NCBI RefSeq assembly: GCF_024323335.1
Contig: NC_066579.1
Location: 353,407,400 to 353,471,399, forward strand
From: Lathyrus oleraceus
Taxonomy: Eukaryota; Streptophyta; Magnoliopsida; Fabales; Fabaceae
DNA: 64,000 nt
Direction of reading: 5' to 3'
The translations under genes and the position numbers were made by a program. How positions within the stretch are numbered: the stretch's first letter is position 1; every line of letters starts with the position of its first letter. Shown in pieces: positions 1 through 11,527 of this stretch. Under the pieces are notes generated by a model that was not told the origin of the DNA, did no database searches, and was given only the letters and a program-made list of their open reading frames with translations.

Positions 1-2717
1 GGTGGAGGAACCACTTCAAATGACTGAGAAGGAGTCTCAAAGAATTCACCATCCATCTCGACGTATTTGAAGGCTTGCACACTACTGACAATATACTCTT
101 CTTCTCCACATACAGTGACAACCATGCCTGCTATTGGATACTTCAGCTTTTGATGAAGTGACGAAGCTACCGCACCTGCCCCATGGATCCAAGGGCGCCC
201 CAACAAGCAGGAGTAGGCGGGACGAATGTCCATCACGTGAAAGGTAGTGTTGAAGACTTGAGGTCCTATCTTGATAGGGAGAACCACTTCACCATAGACA
301 ACACTCTTCGCACCATCGTAAGCACGCACCACAACATCACTAGGTTTCAGTTCAATGCCTTTGTAGTCAAATTTATCGAGTACAGCTTTCGGGAGCACAT
401 TCAAGGAAGAGCCGTTGTCGATCAACACGTGAGCCAGGGTGATCCCCTCATACTCGATGGAGATATGCAGAGCTTTATTGTGATTCTTTCCTGCTGGCGT
501 CAGGTCAGCATCGGAAAAGCCTAGGCCATTGTCAACAGTCAAATTAGCAACATAATGTTCGAATTGATCGACGGATGTTTCTTGAGGCACATGAGCGGTC
601 TTCAAGAATTTCATCAATGCATTGGCATGGGATTCAGAGGATAATAACAAGGACAACATTGAGATTTTAGACGGAGTATGCCCCAATTGTTCCACTACAT
701 CAAAATCGCTCTTACGGATGATTTTCAGCATCTCTTCCATTTCCTGTTTGGCAACATCTTCAGAAGTAACTTCGACCGATGTCTCTGACTGAGGAGGATT
801 GACTGGTCTTTTTCCTCGAATTTCGGGAGCGGGAGGTGAGATTTCTGGGGAGTAGATCCTTCCACTTCGAGTAACTTTACTAGTCCCCACAATATCATTA
901 GGATTAGCAGAACTACCAACTTGCTTTATGCCATGGATGTAAACGTCGCCTCCATAGTTCCACGGAATAGCTTTGCTGGAGGAATATGGCACGGGGCCAG
1001 GTGCGGTAATAATCAGGGGAGCCCCTTTGGGCTCAGCGGTAATCTTCACAGGCACTCTAGTAGCGGTAATCTTCACTGGAGCTTTGGACCTAGCAATCAC
1101 AGATACCTCTTCAATAGAGTTGTCCACCTTAGGAACCCTTTCAAATAGAATTGTACGATCATCCATCAGCCGTTGAATGCCGTTCTTCAACTTCAAACAA
1201 TCATTGGGTCGGAGTACACAGAGATCGCAATCTTCAGCACAACCTGGAAATAAACCAGCTTGCAATAAATTCTTCTTAACGATCAGGAGAGGAGATGCTA
1301 AATCAGCAACGTCAGTAACGTGAGAATTGTCGTCCACAACATTAACATTCTGGTCATGATTAGGCATAGGTGCTGTGATGACATTGGGGGTCGCCGGAGG
1401 ATCAAATTCAATTTCTCCAGCGTCGATCATATCCTGAATCTTGTTCTTCAACAACCAGCAATCATTCGTATCATGCCCGGGGCTATCGGAGTGATAGGCA
1501 CACCTGGCGTTGGGATTATAACGAGGAGAAGTAGTGTTGGGATTTGCAGGAGGGCCTCTGAGGGTAATCAAATTGGCCTTTAACATACTCTGCAGTGCTT
1601 GGGTTAAAGTCATATTGATCTCGGTAAACTGTCTTCTCGACCTGTCTTGTCTGTGTTGGAAGTTCTGAGATGGCGGTGCGGCAATTGTAACTGCCCCAAC
1701 AGTATGGTCACGATTCTTCTTGTTATGCTTCCTCTCACTGTACACAGCATTTGATTCACTCTTTCCCTGATAGGACTTTTTGGTGCTTGCAGAAGTAGCT
1801 GCCTGTATCTTTCCACTTCGAATGCCGCTTTCAACCCGTTCACCTGTCAAGATAAGTTCAGTGAAACCTGACGAGGAACTTCCCAGTAGATGGCTGTAGA
1901 ATGGGCCAGTCAGTGTACCCATGAACATGTCCACTAACTCTCGATCAGTCATAGGGGGTTTGACTCTGCCAGCCAAATCTCTCCACTTTTGAGCATATTC
2001 TTTGAAACTTTCTTTAGAGCCCATAGTCATATTTTGTAGCTGTAGCCGAGTAGGCGCTAACTCAGAATTATACTGGTAGTGCTTGTAGAAAGCTGTTGCT
2101 AAATCAGTCCATGTGCGGATGTTAGAGCTCTCAAGCTGATAATACCACTCTAACTGTGTGCCAGACAGACTCTCTTGGAAGAAATGGATCCACAGTTTCT
2201 TATCAGTAGTGTGCGGCTGAATCTTTCTCACATAAGCCCTTAGATGCATCTGAGGACAAGAGGCACCATCATACTTAGTGAAAATGGGAACCTTGAATTT
2301 GCGGGGAATGACCACATCAGAGACCAGACCCAAGTTTTCGAAATCCAGACCGGGCACTTTCTGCCCCTCCATAACTAGCATACGTTCTTCCAGCAACTTG
2401 TACTTATCATCCTTCGGAGAGTACTGTTCATGTTCATAATCTTCATCGTCGTCCTCAGAATTGACGAGATTAGGATTCTCATCTTCCGAATCATTCTCGG
2501 TCTCTTCTTCTGAATCCTTCGGAATTCTAATCTTGACTCCTGTAACCTGTCCCTTAAGCCTTCTCCCCGGGTTGATGTAACCCACAGGTTTCTGGTCCTT
2601 CTTCTTCTCCATCAAAAGAGCTTTCAGTTCTTCCTGCCCCTTAGATAAGCTCAGCATCATTTCCTGGAATTGAGCATTCTGGGCCTGGAGATCTTTGACA
2701 GTTTGTTCGAGAGCCAT
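1..2717 (-). CDS. Gag-protease polyprotein of Ogre/Tat-like element (partial, frame open to window edge)
   Basis: Reading minus from the ATG at 2717, I found no stop for 905 codons, and the frame runs off the window at position 1. The product begins MALEQTVKDLQAQNAQFQEM, followed by an acidic stretch around residues 75-100. A retrotransposon gag domain (residues about 125-300) has the typical YVRKIQ, WYYQLE and FKEYAQKWRDLAGRVKPP blocks. A Cys/His segment, CAYHSDSPGHDTNDCW (residue about 404), stands where a zinc knuckle would be. A repeated KITA block lies near residues 550-565. A retroviral-type aspartic protease follows, with the catalytic motif LIDNGSS (residue about 764) and the LLGRPWIH motif (about 855). 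Gag packages element RNA and the protease matures the polyprotein. The lack of stops implies a young or selected copy. Reverse transcriptase should follow beyond the left edge. Confidence 0.85.
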   Translation of the reverse strand, partial: MALEQTVKDLQAQNAQFQEMMLSLSKGQEELKALLMEKKKDQKPVGYINPGRRLKGQVTGVKIRIPKDSEEETENDSEDENPNLVNSEDDDEDYEHEQYSPKDDKYKLLEERMLVMEGQKVPGLDFENLGLVSDVVIPRKFKVPIFTKYDGASCPQMHLRAYVRKIQPHTTDKKLWIHFFQESLSGTQLEWYYQLESSNIRTWTDLATAFYKHYQYNSELAPTRLQLQNMTMGSKESFKEYAQKWRDLAGRVKPPMTDRELVDMFMGTLTGPFYSHLLGSSSSGFTELILTGERVESGIRSGKIQAATSASTKKSYQGKSESNAVYSERKHNKKNRDHTVGAVTIAAPPSQNFQHRQDRSRRQFTEINMTLTQALQSMLKANLITLRGPPANPNTTSPRYNPNARCAYHSDSPGHDTNDCWLLKNKIQDMIDAGEIEFDPPATPNVITAPMPNHDQNVNVVDDNSHVTDVADLASPLLIVKKNLLQAGLFPGCAEDCDLCVLRPNDCLKLKNGIQRLMDDRTILFERVPKVDNSIEEVSVIARSKAPVKITATRVPVKITAEPKGAPLIITAPGPVPYSSSKAIPWNYGGDVYIHGIKQVGSSANPNDIVGTSKVTRSGRIYSPEISPPAPEIRGKRPVNPPQSETSVEVTSEDVAKQEMEEMLKIIRKSDFDVVEQLGHTPSKISMLSLLLSSESHANALMKFLKTAHVPQETSVDQFEHYVANLTVDNGLGFSDADLTPAGKNHNKALHISIEYEGITLAHVLIDNGSSLNVLPKAVLDKFDYKGIELKPSDVVVRAYDGAKSVVYGEVVLPIKIGPQVFNTTFHVMDIRPAYSCLLGRPWIHGAGAVASSLHQKLKYPIAGMVVTVCGEEEYIVSSVQAFKYVEMDGEFFETPSQSFEVVPP

Positions 2718-3620
2718 TGTTCAATCTGTTTGAATCTGCTGGAATCTGTTGGAATCTGTTTGATAGGAAAATCGTGAGAACACTGATCCTTTAGAATACC
2801 TGTTATGCGATGCAATGCAATGTATGAAATGTTTTCAAGGACTTTCGGGATTTAACTTTGCATAAACTAACAAAAAGAGCTTTTTTTTCTTTTCTCTTTT
2901 GTTTTTGCTTTTGTTTTTGTTTTTGTTTTAGCAGAGTTAAATCCCTAAATCCTTGAAATGGTTAGTACAATGCCATGATGTTATGATGTTATGATGTTAT
3001 GTTGTTAGATAAATAACAAGCACAAGCAAGTCACACAACAATCATTCCTAGGTTTTAAGGCTTGCGTGAGTTCCATAGGTAAATACCCTCCCCACTGAAG
3101 TTTGGTTGGTTCAACCTGTCTTAGAATAGTAACCGGGTTCTAGAAGGATCTCAAATCATTGACCTTTCCTTAAGTCCACTTCAGTGCAACACCAAGTGGT
3201 TGACCGAAGCTTCCCTAAAGTCCAATCTCAAAGAGTGTAGTATCGAGTCTCAACCAACTCCAGTCGGAACCGAAGCCAGTTATCTCACTACTTTCTAATG
3301 GCCAGGATGAGTCAATTAGGGTTCTAAAGGTCTGGTTAATGCTTTTATGACACCACGCGAATGCCAAATATTTCCTCAACTAACATGAGGAACATCAGGA
3401 CATCCAAAGTGCCATATTAACCGTAGCCATCATTTTGACCATTCCAGTATACGCCGGACAGTCGCGATGATCTCTTGCTACTTACCTAAGGTACACTAGA
3501 TCCGGGTGTAGGATCTTTCACTCAAGCATAACATACCCAAGCAATCCCTTAAAAATAAATCAGACAAATTGAATAAGTGATCTTGTTTTTAAGGTAACCT
3601 CTCTTTTTAAATATTTAGGG
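2718..3620 (-). other. Untranslated leader of the Ogre-like element
   Basis: This is the 5' leader between the primer site and the gag ATG on the minus strand. It holds an A-rich run (plus-strand T-rich at 2880-2930) and short GTTAT repeats around 2975-3005. I see no coding sequence in it. Confidence 0.6.
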
Positions 3621-3638
3621 TCCCCAGCAGAGTCGCCA
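3621..3638 (-). other. Primer binding site (tRNA-Arg type)
   Basis: The minus strand reads TGGCGACTCTGCTGGGGA, four bases after the LTR end. From memory this matches the 3' end of a plant tRNA-Arg at about 16 of 18 positions, which is the primer used by Ogre elements. Confidence 0.75.
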
Positions 3639-3642
3639 GTTC

Positions 3643-5552
3643 TGTCATACGGTGAACTGGACTTTTTTGTGGTTTTAATCGCAATGTCGCGGTTAGCAAG
3701 AGTCGCCACCGACTTTTCTTTTATCCAATAAGGAAAGGTGGAAAAGAACAGGAAAGACCTTAATTTAGATTTTGGGTTCGGGAGGTACATTATACAAAGG
3801 GAAGGTGTTAGCACCCTTTGTATCCATGGTTATCCATGGGCTCTTAATTGCTCGATCACTTATATTATTTTTGTCTGAAAAAAAGTGTTTGTGAATTGTT
3901 TAGAAAAATTGTTTTGGAAAGAGAATTTAACTTTGTAATGATTCTTGTATGAATGTATACAAAGTGATTATCTCGTTTAGTTTTGAAAATTGTTTAGAAA
4001 AATATAACTCGGTAATGATTCTAGTATGAATGTATACCAAGTGGTGATTTTCTGAAGGTATTTTGAAAGGTGTGAGGTGTGAAAAAATGTTTTAGGTTGT
4101 GAGCCAGCAATTAAGAGTTATACCGACCCAAGGTCTTTATGAGTATTTCCTATCCTTATGAGGGTAAAACTGTCCTTATTATTGAGAAATAAGTAGTTTT
4201 ATCCTTTGGATGTAAAAGGGTCATCGTAGGGTCATCGATTGGTCATTGAAGGCAACAGTTACGAGGATACCTTAGCATTCGAAGGGACTATCATCTTTTA
4301 ACCGTAGGCAACATCGGAGGGTCATCGAGGGACAAAGTTGTATATTCGAAGGCAACATCCGAGGGACTATAATTTATTTTATGATGATTTAACCGAAGGG
4401 TCTTTGCTAAGGGTATCCCCACGTTCGCGGGACATGACCGTAATATCGTAATCGTAAGGCAACAAAGAGAGGTCCAAGATCACTTATTCAAAGGCAAAGT
4501 ATTACAATTAATTATATAATTAGGATGAAACTCCACATTAAAATTATTAAAAATAATATATTAAAAAATTAATACATTAGAAATTAATACATTAAAAATT
4601 AATTTAGGGTGAAACTCCACAAGGGTATCCCACAAATAAAGTGGAATACCTAGCCAATAACCTTTTCCTGGGATATGTGAACCTTTACGAAACTCAAAAA
4701 AAGAAACATGTCAGAACACCAAATCAGGGTGCAATCGAAGATTACACCGGAGAAATATCACAACAATAAATAGGATAGGATGAATAATGCATGGCTATGA
4801 TAAAAACATAAAAAAAAAACAGACTAGAAGAATCAGGTACTGTCTCGTTCGCCTCTGCCTCGCCTAGCGAAGGCCACGGATTTTGAATTTGAAAACAGCC
4901 CCATGTTAGGAACTTTGAATTTTATGGCATTTTATCACAGGAATAACATGGTCAAACATTCAGGGTATTCAGGCGTATTTAGATTCCCATACGAAAGCAA
5001 ATTATATATCAACATTTAATCATGATACATTATATATGTAGATATGGCCAATTGAAAGTATAAACAATAGAGATACGCAAACCTGTTTGCCAATTCAAGG
5101 TTGAAGGGATTGACCACTTGTAGTATCGGAATAAGTTAGGCAGCGGGAATTGGACGGCGATGGCTTCGGTGCAGATGGGCTGCCTTCAGGGTTTCTTTAC
5201 TCTGAATTCTCCGGGTAGGCAGGGTTCCTATGCCAAAGTTTCTATCCGTCCTTCTCTGTTCTCTCTCTTTCTTTTTCCTCAAGGTTTTGTTCCAAGGAAA
5301 CCTCAGAGTGTTTTGCTTCTCTTCCTTCTTTCTCCAGTGAATCTCCCAGTGTAAACTCCAAGTGTAACTCCCCCTACTGAAACTTCAGTATTTATAGACT
5401 AATTTCGTGGGTAATGGGCTTGGACTGAGGGAGACCCAAGTCCAAAATAATTTGTTATATTTTATTTATTTATTTATTTTAATTATTTAATTAATTAATT
5501 AATTAATTAATTAATTAAAAAAAAAATTTCTCTTTTTTTTTTTTTTTTTTTC

Positions 5553-5588
<36 letters not shown>

Positions 5589-5620
5589 GAAAAATGATGG
5601 GTAATTTTTGGGGTATGACA
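3643..5620 (-). repeat. 5' LTR of Ogre-like element (1,978 bp)
   Basis: The ends are TGTCATACCCCAAAAATTAC at 5620 and GTATGACA at 3643 on the minus strand. U3 contains an A/T homopolymer block (5520-5586) and a (TTAA)n run (about 5483-5518). A TATA box sits about 225 bp inside the start. Near its 3' end (3691-3708) is a second TGGCGACTCTTGC motif that resembles the primer site. Confidence 0.85.
5389..5396 (-). promoter_or_regulatory. TATA box of the Ogre-like LTR
   Basis: TATAAATA on the minus strand in the context TCTATAAATACTG. Its position fits a U3 promoter, with transcription starting near 5360. Confidence 0.55.
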
Positions 5621-5622
5621 GG

Positions 5623-5990
5623 AAGAATGTCTCAGACAATATTCTCCCCAATCTTCTGAATTTTGGTGAAGCAGATATGTCTATAGATACTAATATTCCT
5701 GAAGTCCCTCTCATGTCTAGGGATGCTAGAGGCCACATTCTGAATGTTCTCGTGCATGAGTTCAAAGCTTTACAATAGATGATTGATGTCTCAACTATAA
5801 GAAACGTGTAGTTGATGGTCTTATACAAATGAAAAATCTGAAGGCTTATTTGGAATCCACTTCTCAGAAAGCAGGTCAAGATGCTGAGAAAGTTGTTGGA
5901 ACATCAGGTGAAAATGAAGAGCAAGGTAGCAGTGAAGATGATGAAGATGTGGAATTTGAATCTGTCTCCAATGATGATGACTCACATTGA
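5623..5990 (+). pseudogene. C-terminal fragment of a Sirevirus-like late ORF
   Basis: One frame reads KNVSDNILPNLLNFGEADMS onward to a stop near 5776. The adjacent frame then reads KKRVVDGLIQMKNLKAYLES and ends in an acidic tail, EDDEDVEFESVSNDDDSH, with TGA at 5988-5990. The reading frame is broken by a stop and a frameshift. Position next to an LTR suggests the extra late (envelope-like) ORF that Sireviruses carry, but I do not recognise the sequence itself. The N-terminal part was separated by the Ogre-like insertion. Confidence 0.4.
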
Positions 5991-6737
5991 CTGTATGGTT
6001 GATGATGAAGATTTTTTTGTTCTTTGATTAAATGTTATGTAAGTCATTTGTATGAAAGGATTTTCGTTACGCTCATCTGCCTCTGTGTGGGTTTTTATTA
6101 TTGATGATGTGATAACCCCTGGGTGTGTTAGATAATGCTCTTTTGTGCCCTCTGTTGGATTGTGTTTTGATTTTGGTTTTTTGGTTTCCGCTTGTATGCC
6201 TTTTATGGGCCGAATAATATTTTCCATTCGTTTGTCCACTTGTGAAAAATAGGGGGAGAAGAAATGCACTTAATTTTGCACTTAATGTTTGAACTTCAGT
6301 TAATGAAAGAAAGTGTTTCCCCGTGAATATGTGGTTCTTGTTAACATGTTCCTTGTTTAGTTTCTCTGCACTCTGATGTTGGTAAACATGTTTTTGAGAC
6401 TTGTGTGGAAGACCGTCTATAAGATCGTGGTTAACATCTTGCATGTTTTATTTGCCTAAACATTGGCCAAAGGAGGAGTTTGTTGTTACATGTGATTGTT
6501 AATACTATATAGGAGACATGTGCAACAAGATGCTCTGCCAAGTTGTAAGATATTGCGTCTCTAAGTGGTCAAGATATTTTACTAGAAAGTAACATGTTAA
6601 GCATAATGTCTTACATTGTGTGAGACATGTTGTCTCGCTCTGTGTTGCTTCATGCGTAAGCTGGTAGCAATAATTCTTGTGCATTTGGTGATTTATTTCC
6701 TTTTATGTATAATTAAAGATTTGATTTTTTTTGTATG

Positions 6738-6893
6738 TGTTGTAAATATTAGATTGTAAATAGTAATTATTTCTATTAGTAATGAGGCCCATTAGTCAAA
6801 GCCCATTAGGTTTTCTATTCTCTCTTATTTAAAGCATGTAGATGTAACATGTAAGGATTACTTTTTAATATATCAGTGAAATATTTTACAACA
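6738..6893 (+). repeat. 5' LTR of copia element
   Basis: 156 bp, TGTTG...CAACA. It differs from the 3' LTR only at 6810. Confidence 0.93.
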
Positions 6894-6906
6894 TGGTATC
6901 AAGAGC
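6894..6906 (+). other. Primer binding site (tRNA-iMet type, one extra A)
   Basis: TGGTATCAAGAGC directly follows the LTR. The usual copia site is TGGTATCAGAGC, so an A is inserted. The same variant occurs in the unrelated copia remnant at 39957. Confidence 0.8.
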
Positions 6907-7121
6907 TCCCGATTTTGGGGGATTCGCTTCCGCCTAAACCCTAGCCGCCTTGTAGCGGAGTCCTTTTTTTTTACTGCAGTTTGCAGTTTGTTGTTGTTTT
7001 TGGGTGTTTGGGTCATTGTTGTTTTGTGTTGTAGCACATCGTGCTTCTTGTTTTTGTTCATTCATCTTTGAAACCCTAACCCATCCCGTTTCTTGGTTTG
7101 TTTCTCTCGATTGTCCTTTCA

Positions 7122-10100
7122 ATGGCTGGGATTATTAACGATCAACCACCTCCACCTCCACCTCCCACAAATCCACCAACCCCCTTTAATGCTAAGGATT
7201 TTGTCGTTCAAAAAGGTTATTGGCTTACCGACAAAAATTATTTTCAATGGTCTCAGTTCATCAGACACACTCTAAAATGTTGCGACATGCTTGATCATAT
7301 TGAAGGAAATCCTCCTCTGGTTACTGCTCCTAACTTCCCTTCCTGGGATAAAGATGATTCTGCTATTATTACTTGGCTTTGGAACTCCATATCTCCAGAA
7401 ATTAGTAGAAATTGCATGTATCTCTCAAGTGCAAAGGCAGTTTGGGAGTATCTTCGTCGCAGTTATTCCATGAAACAAGATATGTCTGCTTGTTATGATT
7501 TAAAGAGGAAAATCTTCAACACTAAGCAGGGAAATCTTTCGATCACTGAGTATTTTGGAGTTCTCAATGGTTTTTGGATTGAGTTGGATCAGTATCAGAA
7601 TTTGAAGATGGAGTGCAGCAAGGATACTGCCACCTTGAATACTGTTGTTGAGCGGGATATGATCTTTGATTTCCTAGCAGGCCTTAATGCTGAATTTGAC
7701 CCTATTCGGGTGCAGATTTTGGGTAAGGAAAAATTTCCTGATCTTAATGAAGTTTTTTACACTGTTCGTAGTGAGGAAACCCGTCGTCAAGCTATGCTAC
7801 ATGAACAACCCCCGGATGTGTCAGCATTAGTAGCTAGCAAAACAACAAGACAAGGACCACCACCATCATCATCCAAGAATGTTCGTGACAAATTCTATTG
7901 TGAGCATTGCAACCGATCAGGGCATACAAAGGATAGGTGTTTCAAACTTCATGGGAGGGAGCAGGTTCTTAGCCGAGGTGGCGGTTCTCGCAACATGCAC
8001 CAGTATCAGGCACATGTTGCTACACATGTCCAGGATACTGAAAGCTTTGAAAAGAGGGGAACTGATCTTTCCTCCTTCAGTCAGAATGATGTGGAACGGT
8101 TGAAGTCTATGCTTGAATCCATGAGTAAGCCTTCTGGTTCTGGGTCTCTAGCAGTTACTGGTAAGAGTTTGTGTTCCCGATCTCTTACTGTTTGTGGTAA
8201 TATTCCTAAGAATGCGTGGATTCTTGACTCTGGTGCTACTAATCATATGACATTTGATTCCACATTATTATGCTCTTATACCACACCTTCGAGTATTCCT
8301 TATATCACTATTGCTGATGGCTCTCATGCTTGTGTTGTTGGCACTGGAAATATTGACTTGCAACCTCTATTCCAGTTGCAATTTGTGCTTCATGTTCCCA
8401 CACTTTCCCACAATTTAATTTCCATCCATAAGCTTACCTGTGATCTGAATTGTAAAGTAATTTTTTCTATGTCCCATTGTGTTTTTCAAGACCTTACCAC
8501 GGGGCAGACGATTGGAATTGCTAAGGAAAAGGAAGGGTTATACTACTTCTCTGATGACCATCCAAAGGTGTTGTCCTCCTGTTTCCAGTCCCAGTCTTCC
8601 TCTTCAGCCTCACAAATTTGGCTTCAGCACAAGCGTCTCGGTCATCCTCCATTTTATATAATTAAGTCTATGTTTCCGTCGTTGTTCTTACACCATTCTG
8701 TTGAGTCTTTTAAGTGTGATGTTTGTCAGTTGGCAAAACACAATCGTGTATCTTTTCCTTCCAGTTTTAATAAAAGTGATGAACCTTTTGATTTGATTCA
8801 TTCTGATGTTTGGGGACCTGCCCCTACCTCTAATATTTTTGGTGCAAAATGGTTTGTCTCATTTATTGATGATTGTACTCGGGTAACTTGGATTTTCTTG
8901 ATGAATACTAAATCCGAAGTACCACAAATATTTATCCAATTTTATAATATGGTACAAACGCTATTTGGGAAAGGCATAAAAAGAATTCGTTCTGACAATG
9001 GTAAAGAATATGTCAATCATACCTTTTCCAACTTCACTAGTAAACATGGCATTCTCCATGAATTCACATGTGTTGACACCCCACAACAAAACGGTGTCGC
9101 AGAAAGAAAAAACCGTCATTTACTTGAAGTTGCTAGATCTCTCCTTTTTCAAATGTCTGTTCCTACCTCTTATTGGGGTGAGGCAATTCTTACTGCTGCC
9201 TATCTGATTAACAGGGTCCCATCTCGAGTGTTAGGTAATAAAAGTCCTGCCCAATTTATGCTTTCACGTTTTCCATCTGTTCCTATCTTACACACTCTTG
9301 AGTCTCGCATTTTTGGTTGTGTTGCTTTTGTTCATGTTCACAAACAATATCGCAACAAATTGGATCCCCGTGCTGTCAGATGTATCTTTCTGGGTTATGC
9401 ACCCAACAAAAGAGGGTACAAATGTTATCATCCTCCGAGTCAAAAATTCTTTGTCTCCAAAGATGTCACCTTTCATGAAAATGTGTCATATTTCACTCGT
9501 TCTCAGTCTCAGGGGGAGAACATAAGTGACTTAGAGTCAGAGTCTGAGTTCGAGTTTCTGATCCTTGGTCCTAGCCTCCCTAGAACACCTATCAGTGTTC
9601 CCTCTCTTGAACCCGAGTTGTCACCTAGTTTGAGTTTGAGTCCTAGTTCAACACCTGAATCTGAGCCAGTAAGTGTTCCTGGTCCTTCAAGGCCTTCTGT
9701 TTTACAACAATCAGCACCTCCAGCACCAACTCTAGTGTATCAGAGAAGAAGTAAACCTGACCTTCTCCAGAAACAAATTCAATCGCCTGAACCGGAGGTA
9801 AGTATTGAAAATGATTCCTCTAGTGATGATTGTGCCATTTCTGATACTTGTGACACTAATCCAGTTGATTTACCCATTGCTTTGAGGAAGGATAAAAGAT
9901 CTTGTCCCTCCCTATATCGACACCCTATCTCTCAATATGTCTCCACTAAACATCTTTCCACACAATATCAAAGTTTTATTGCAGCTGTTGATTCTGTGAA
10001 AATCCCATCATCTGTTGAAGAAGCATTGCAAAATAGAAATTGGGTCCAAGCTATGGATGAGGAAATGAGAGCACTTGAAAAAAATGGTACTTGGGAGATT

Positions 10101-11520
10101 ATTGAAAGGAAAAGAGACAAAAGTCCAGTTGGATGCAGATGGATCTATACTGTAAAGTATAAATCTGATGGTACACTTGATCGGTACAAAGCAAGACTAG
10201 TGGCAAAAGGTTATACTCAGACGTATGGTATTGATTATGAGGAGACATTTTCCCCAGTGGCAAAGATGAATACTGTTCGAATTTTACTATCTCTTGCTGC
10301 TTCATGTGGATGGGAATTGCAACAGTTTGATGTTAAAAATGGGTTCTTGCATGGAGACTTAGAGGAAGAAGTGTATATGGAGATTCCACCAGGTGTTGGT
10401 ATAACAAATGGAGCTAACAAGGTGTGTAAATTGAAGAAAGCCTTATATGGACTAAAGCAGTCCCCTCGGGCATGGTTTGGAAGATTCACAAAGGCAATGA
10501 CGTGTTTGGGCTATAAGCAAAGTCAAGGAGACCACACTTTATTTTTTAAACATTCACAAGGAGGAAAATTGACTGTACTTCTTGTTTATGTTGATGATAT
10601 TATTGTTACAGGAGATGATTTGATTGAGAGACATTTCCTCAAAGAGAAATTATCAGCAGAGTTTGAGATGAAAGACCTTGGGCAACTCAAGTATTTCTTG
10701 GGAATTGAGGTAGCCTACTCAAAGCAAGGCATCTTTATTTCTCAAAGGAAGTATGTGCTTGATCTTTTGCAGGAAACTGGCAAACTTGGATGCAAACCTG
10801 CAAGTGTTCCCATTGAACAAAATCACAGGATAAGCCTTGAGGAGGAAACTGACAAAGTTGACAAGGGTCAATATCAGAGATTAGTGGGAAAATTGATTTA
10901 CTTGGCACACACTAGACCAGATTTGGCATATGCAGTCAGTGTGGTGAGTCAATTCATGCATGATCCGAGGGTGAGACATTTGCAGGCTGTAGACCGCGTT
11001 CTACAATATCTTAAAGCAACTCCAGGGAGAGGACTTTTGTTTAAAAGAGGTGGAAATCTAACCATGGAGACTTACACTGATGCGGATTATGCCGGATCAG
11101 TGAGTGACAGAAGATCTACGTCAGGCTACTGTACTTTTCTGTGTGGTAACCTTGTAGCTTGGAAGAGTAAGAAGCAAAGTGTAGTTGCTCGATCAAGCGC
11201 CGAGTCAGAATTTTGAGCTATCGTGGATGAAACAAATTCTAGAAGACTTGAAGATACAATGTGAAGGTCCTATGAAATTGTTTTGTGACAATAAATCGGC
11301 TATTAGTATTGCTCATAATCCTGTTCAGCATGACATGACTAAACACATTGAGATTGACCGACATTTTATCAAAGAGAAGTTGGATAGTGGACTGATAACT
11401 ACATCTTACGTTCCTTCCGGGCATCAGCTGGTAGATGTGTTAACAAAAGACTTACCAACAGAAAGATTCAGGCAACTTACTTGCAAGCTGGGAATGATAG
11501 ATATCCATTCACCAGCTTGA
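7122..11520 (+). pseudogene. Copia Gag-Pol polyprotein, broken once in RNase H
   Basis: The frame runs from ATG 7122 (MAGIINDQPPPPPPP) to TGA 11216, 1,364 codons. Order of domains: gag (residues about 30-230); zinc knuckle CEHCNRSGHTKDRC (about 260); protease WILDSGATNHM (about 367); integrase zinc finger HKRLGHPP..CDVCQLAKH (about 507-545) and DDE core with HSDVWGPAP, IRSDNGKEYV and PQQNGVAERKNR; Pro/Ser/Glu-rich linker (about 805-900); reverse transcriptase with FLHGDLEEEVYME and LVYVDDIIVTGDD (about 1155); RNase H with TDADYAGSVSDRRSTSGY. After SSAESEF the frame hits a stop. The rest of RNase H (WMKQILEDLKIQ to HSPA) continues in another frame to 11520. A short deletion of roughly 26 bases there explains both the shift and the missing residues. 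The element must otherwise have been active recently. I chose 7122 as start because the upstream codons of the open frame lack an ATG. Confidence 0.9.
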
Positions 11521-11527
11521 GGGGGAG
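11519..11527 (+). other. Polypurine tract of copia element
   Basis: GAGGGGGAG lies directly before the 3' LTR and overlaps the gag-pol stop codon. Confidence 0.8.

Larger units (their letters stand above)
1..5620 (-). mobile_element. Ogre/Tat-like Ty3/gypsy retrotransposon, 5' part
   Basis: Read on the minus strand the order is LTR (5620-3643), four bases, primer site (3638-3621), leader (3620-2718) and gag-protease ORF (2717 to the window edge). The LTR begins TGTCATAC and ends GTATGACA, an 8-bp terminal inverted repeat. The long LTR, the tRNA-Arg type primer site and the gag type point to the Tat lineage (Ogre), which is abundant in Fabeae; the lineage name is from memory. Pol and the 3' LTR lie outside the window. 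The element abuts Sirevirus-like coding DNA at 5621, so it is a nested insertion. The target duplication cannot be checked because the other end is missing. Confidence 0.85.

Noticed and set aside
5511..5879. Minus-strand frame with poly-lysine near the LTR start
   Set aside because: The lysines come from the A/T homopolymer of the LTR, and the rest is antisense to the Sirevirus-like fragment.
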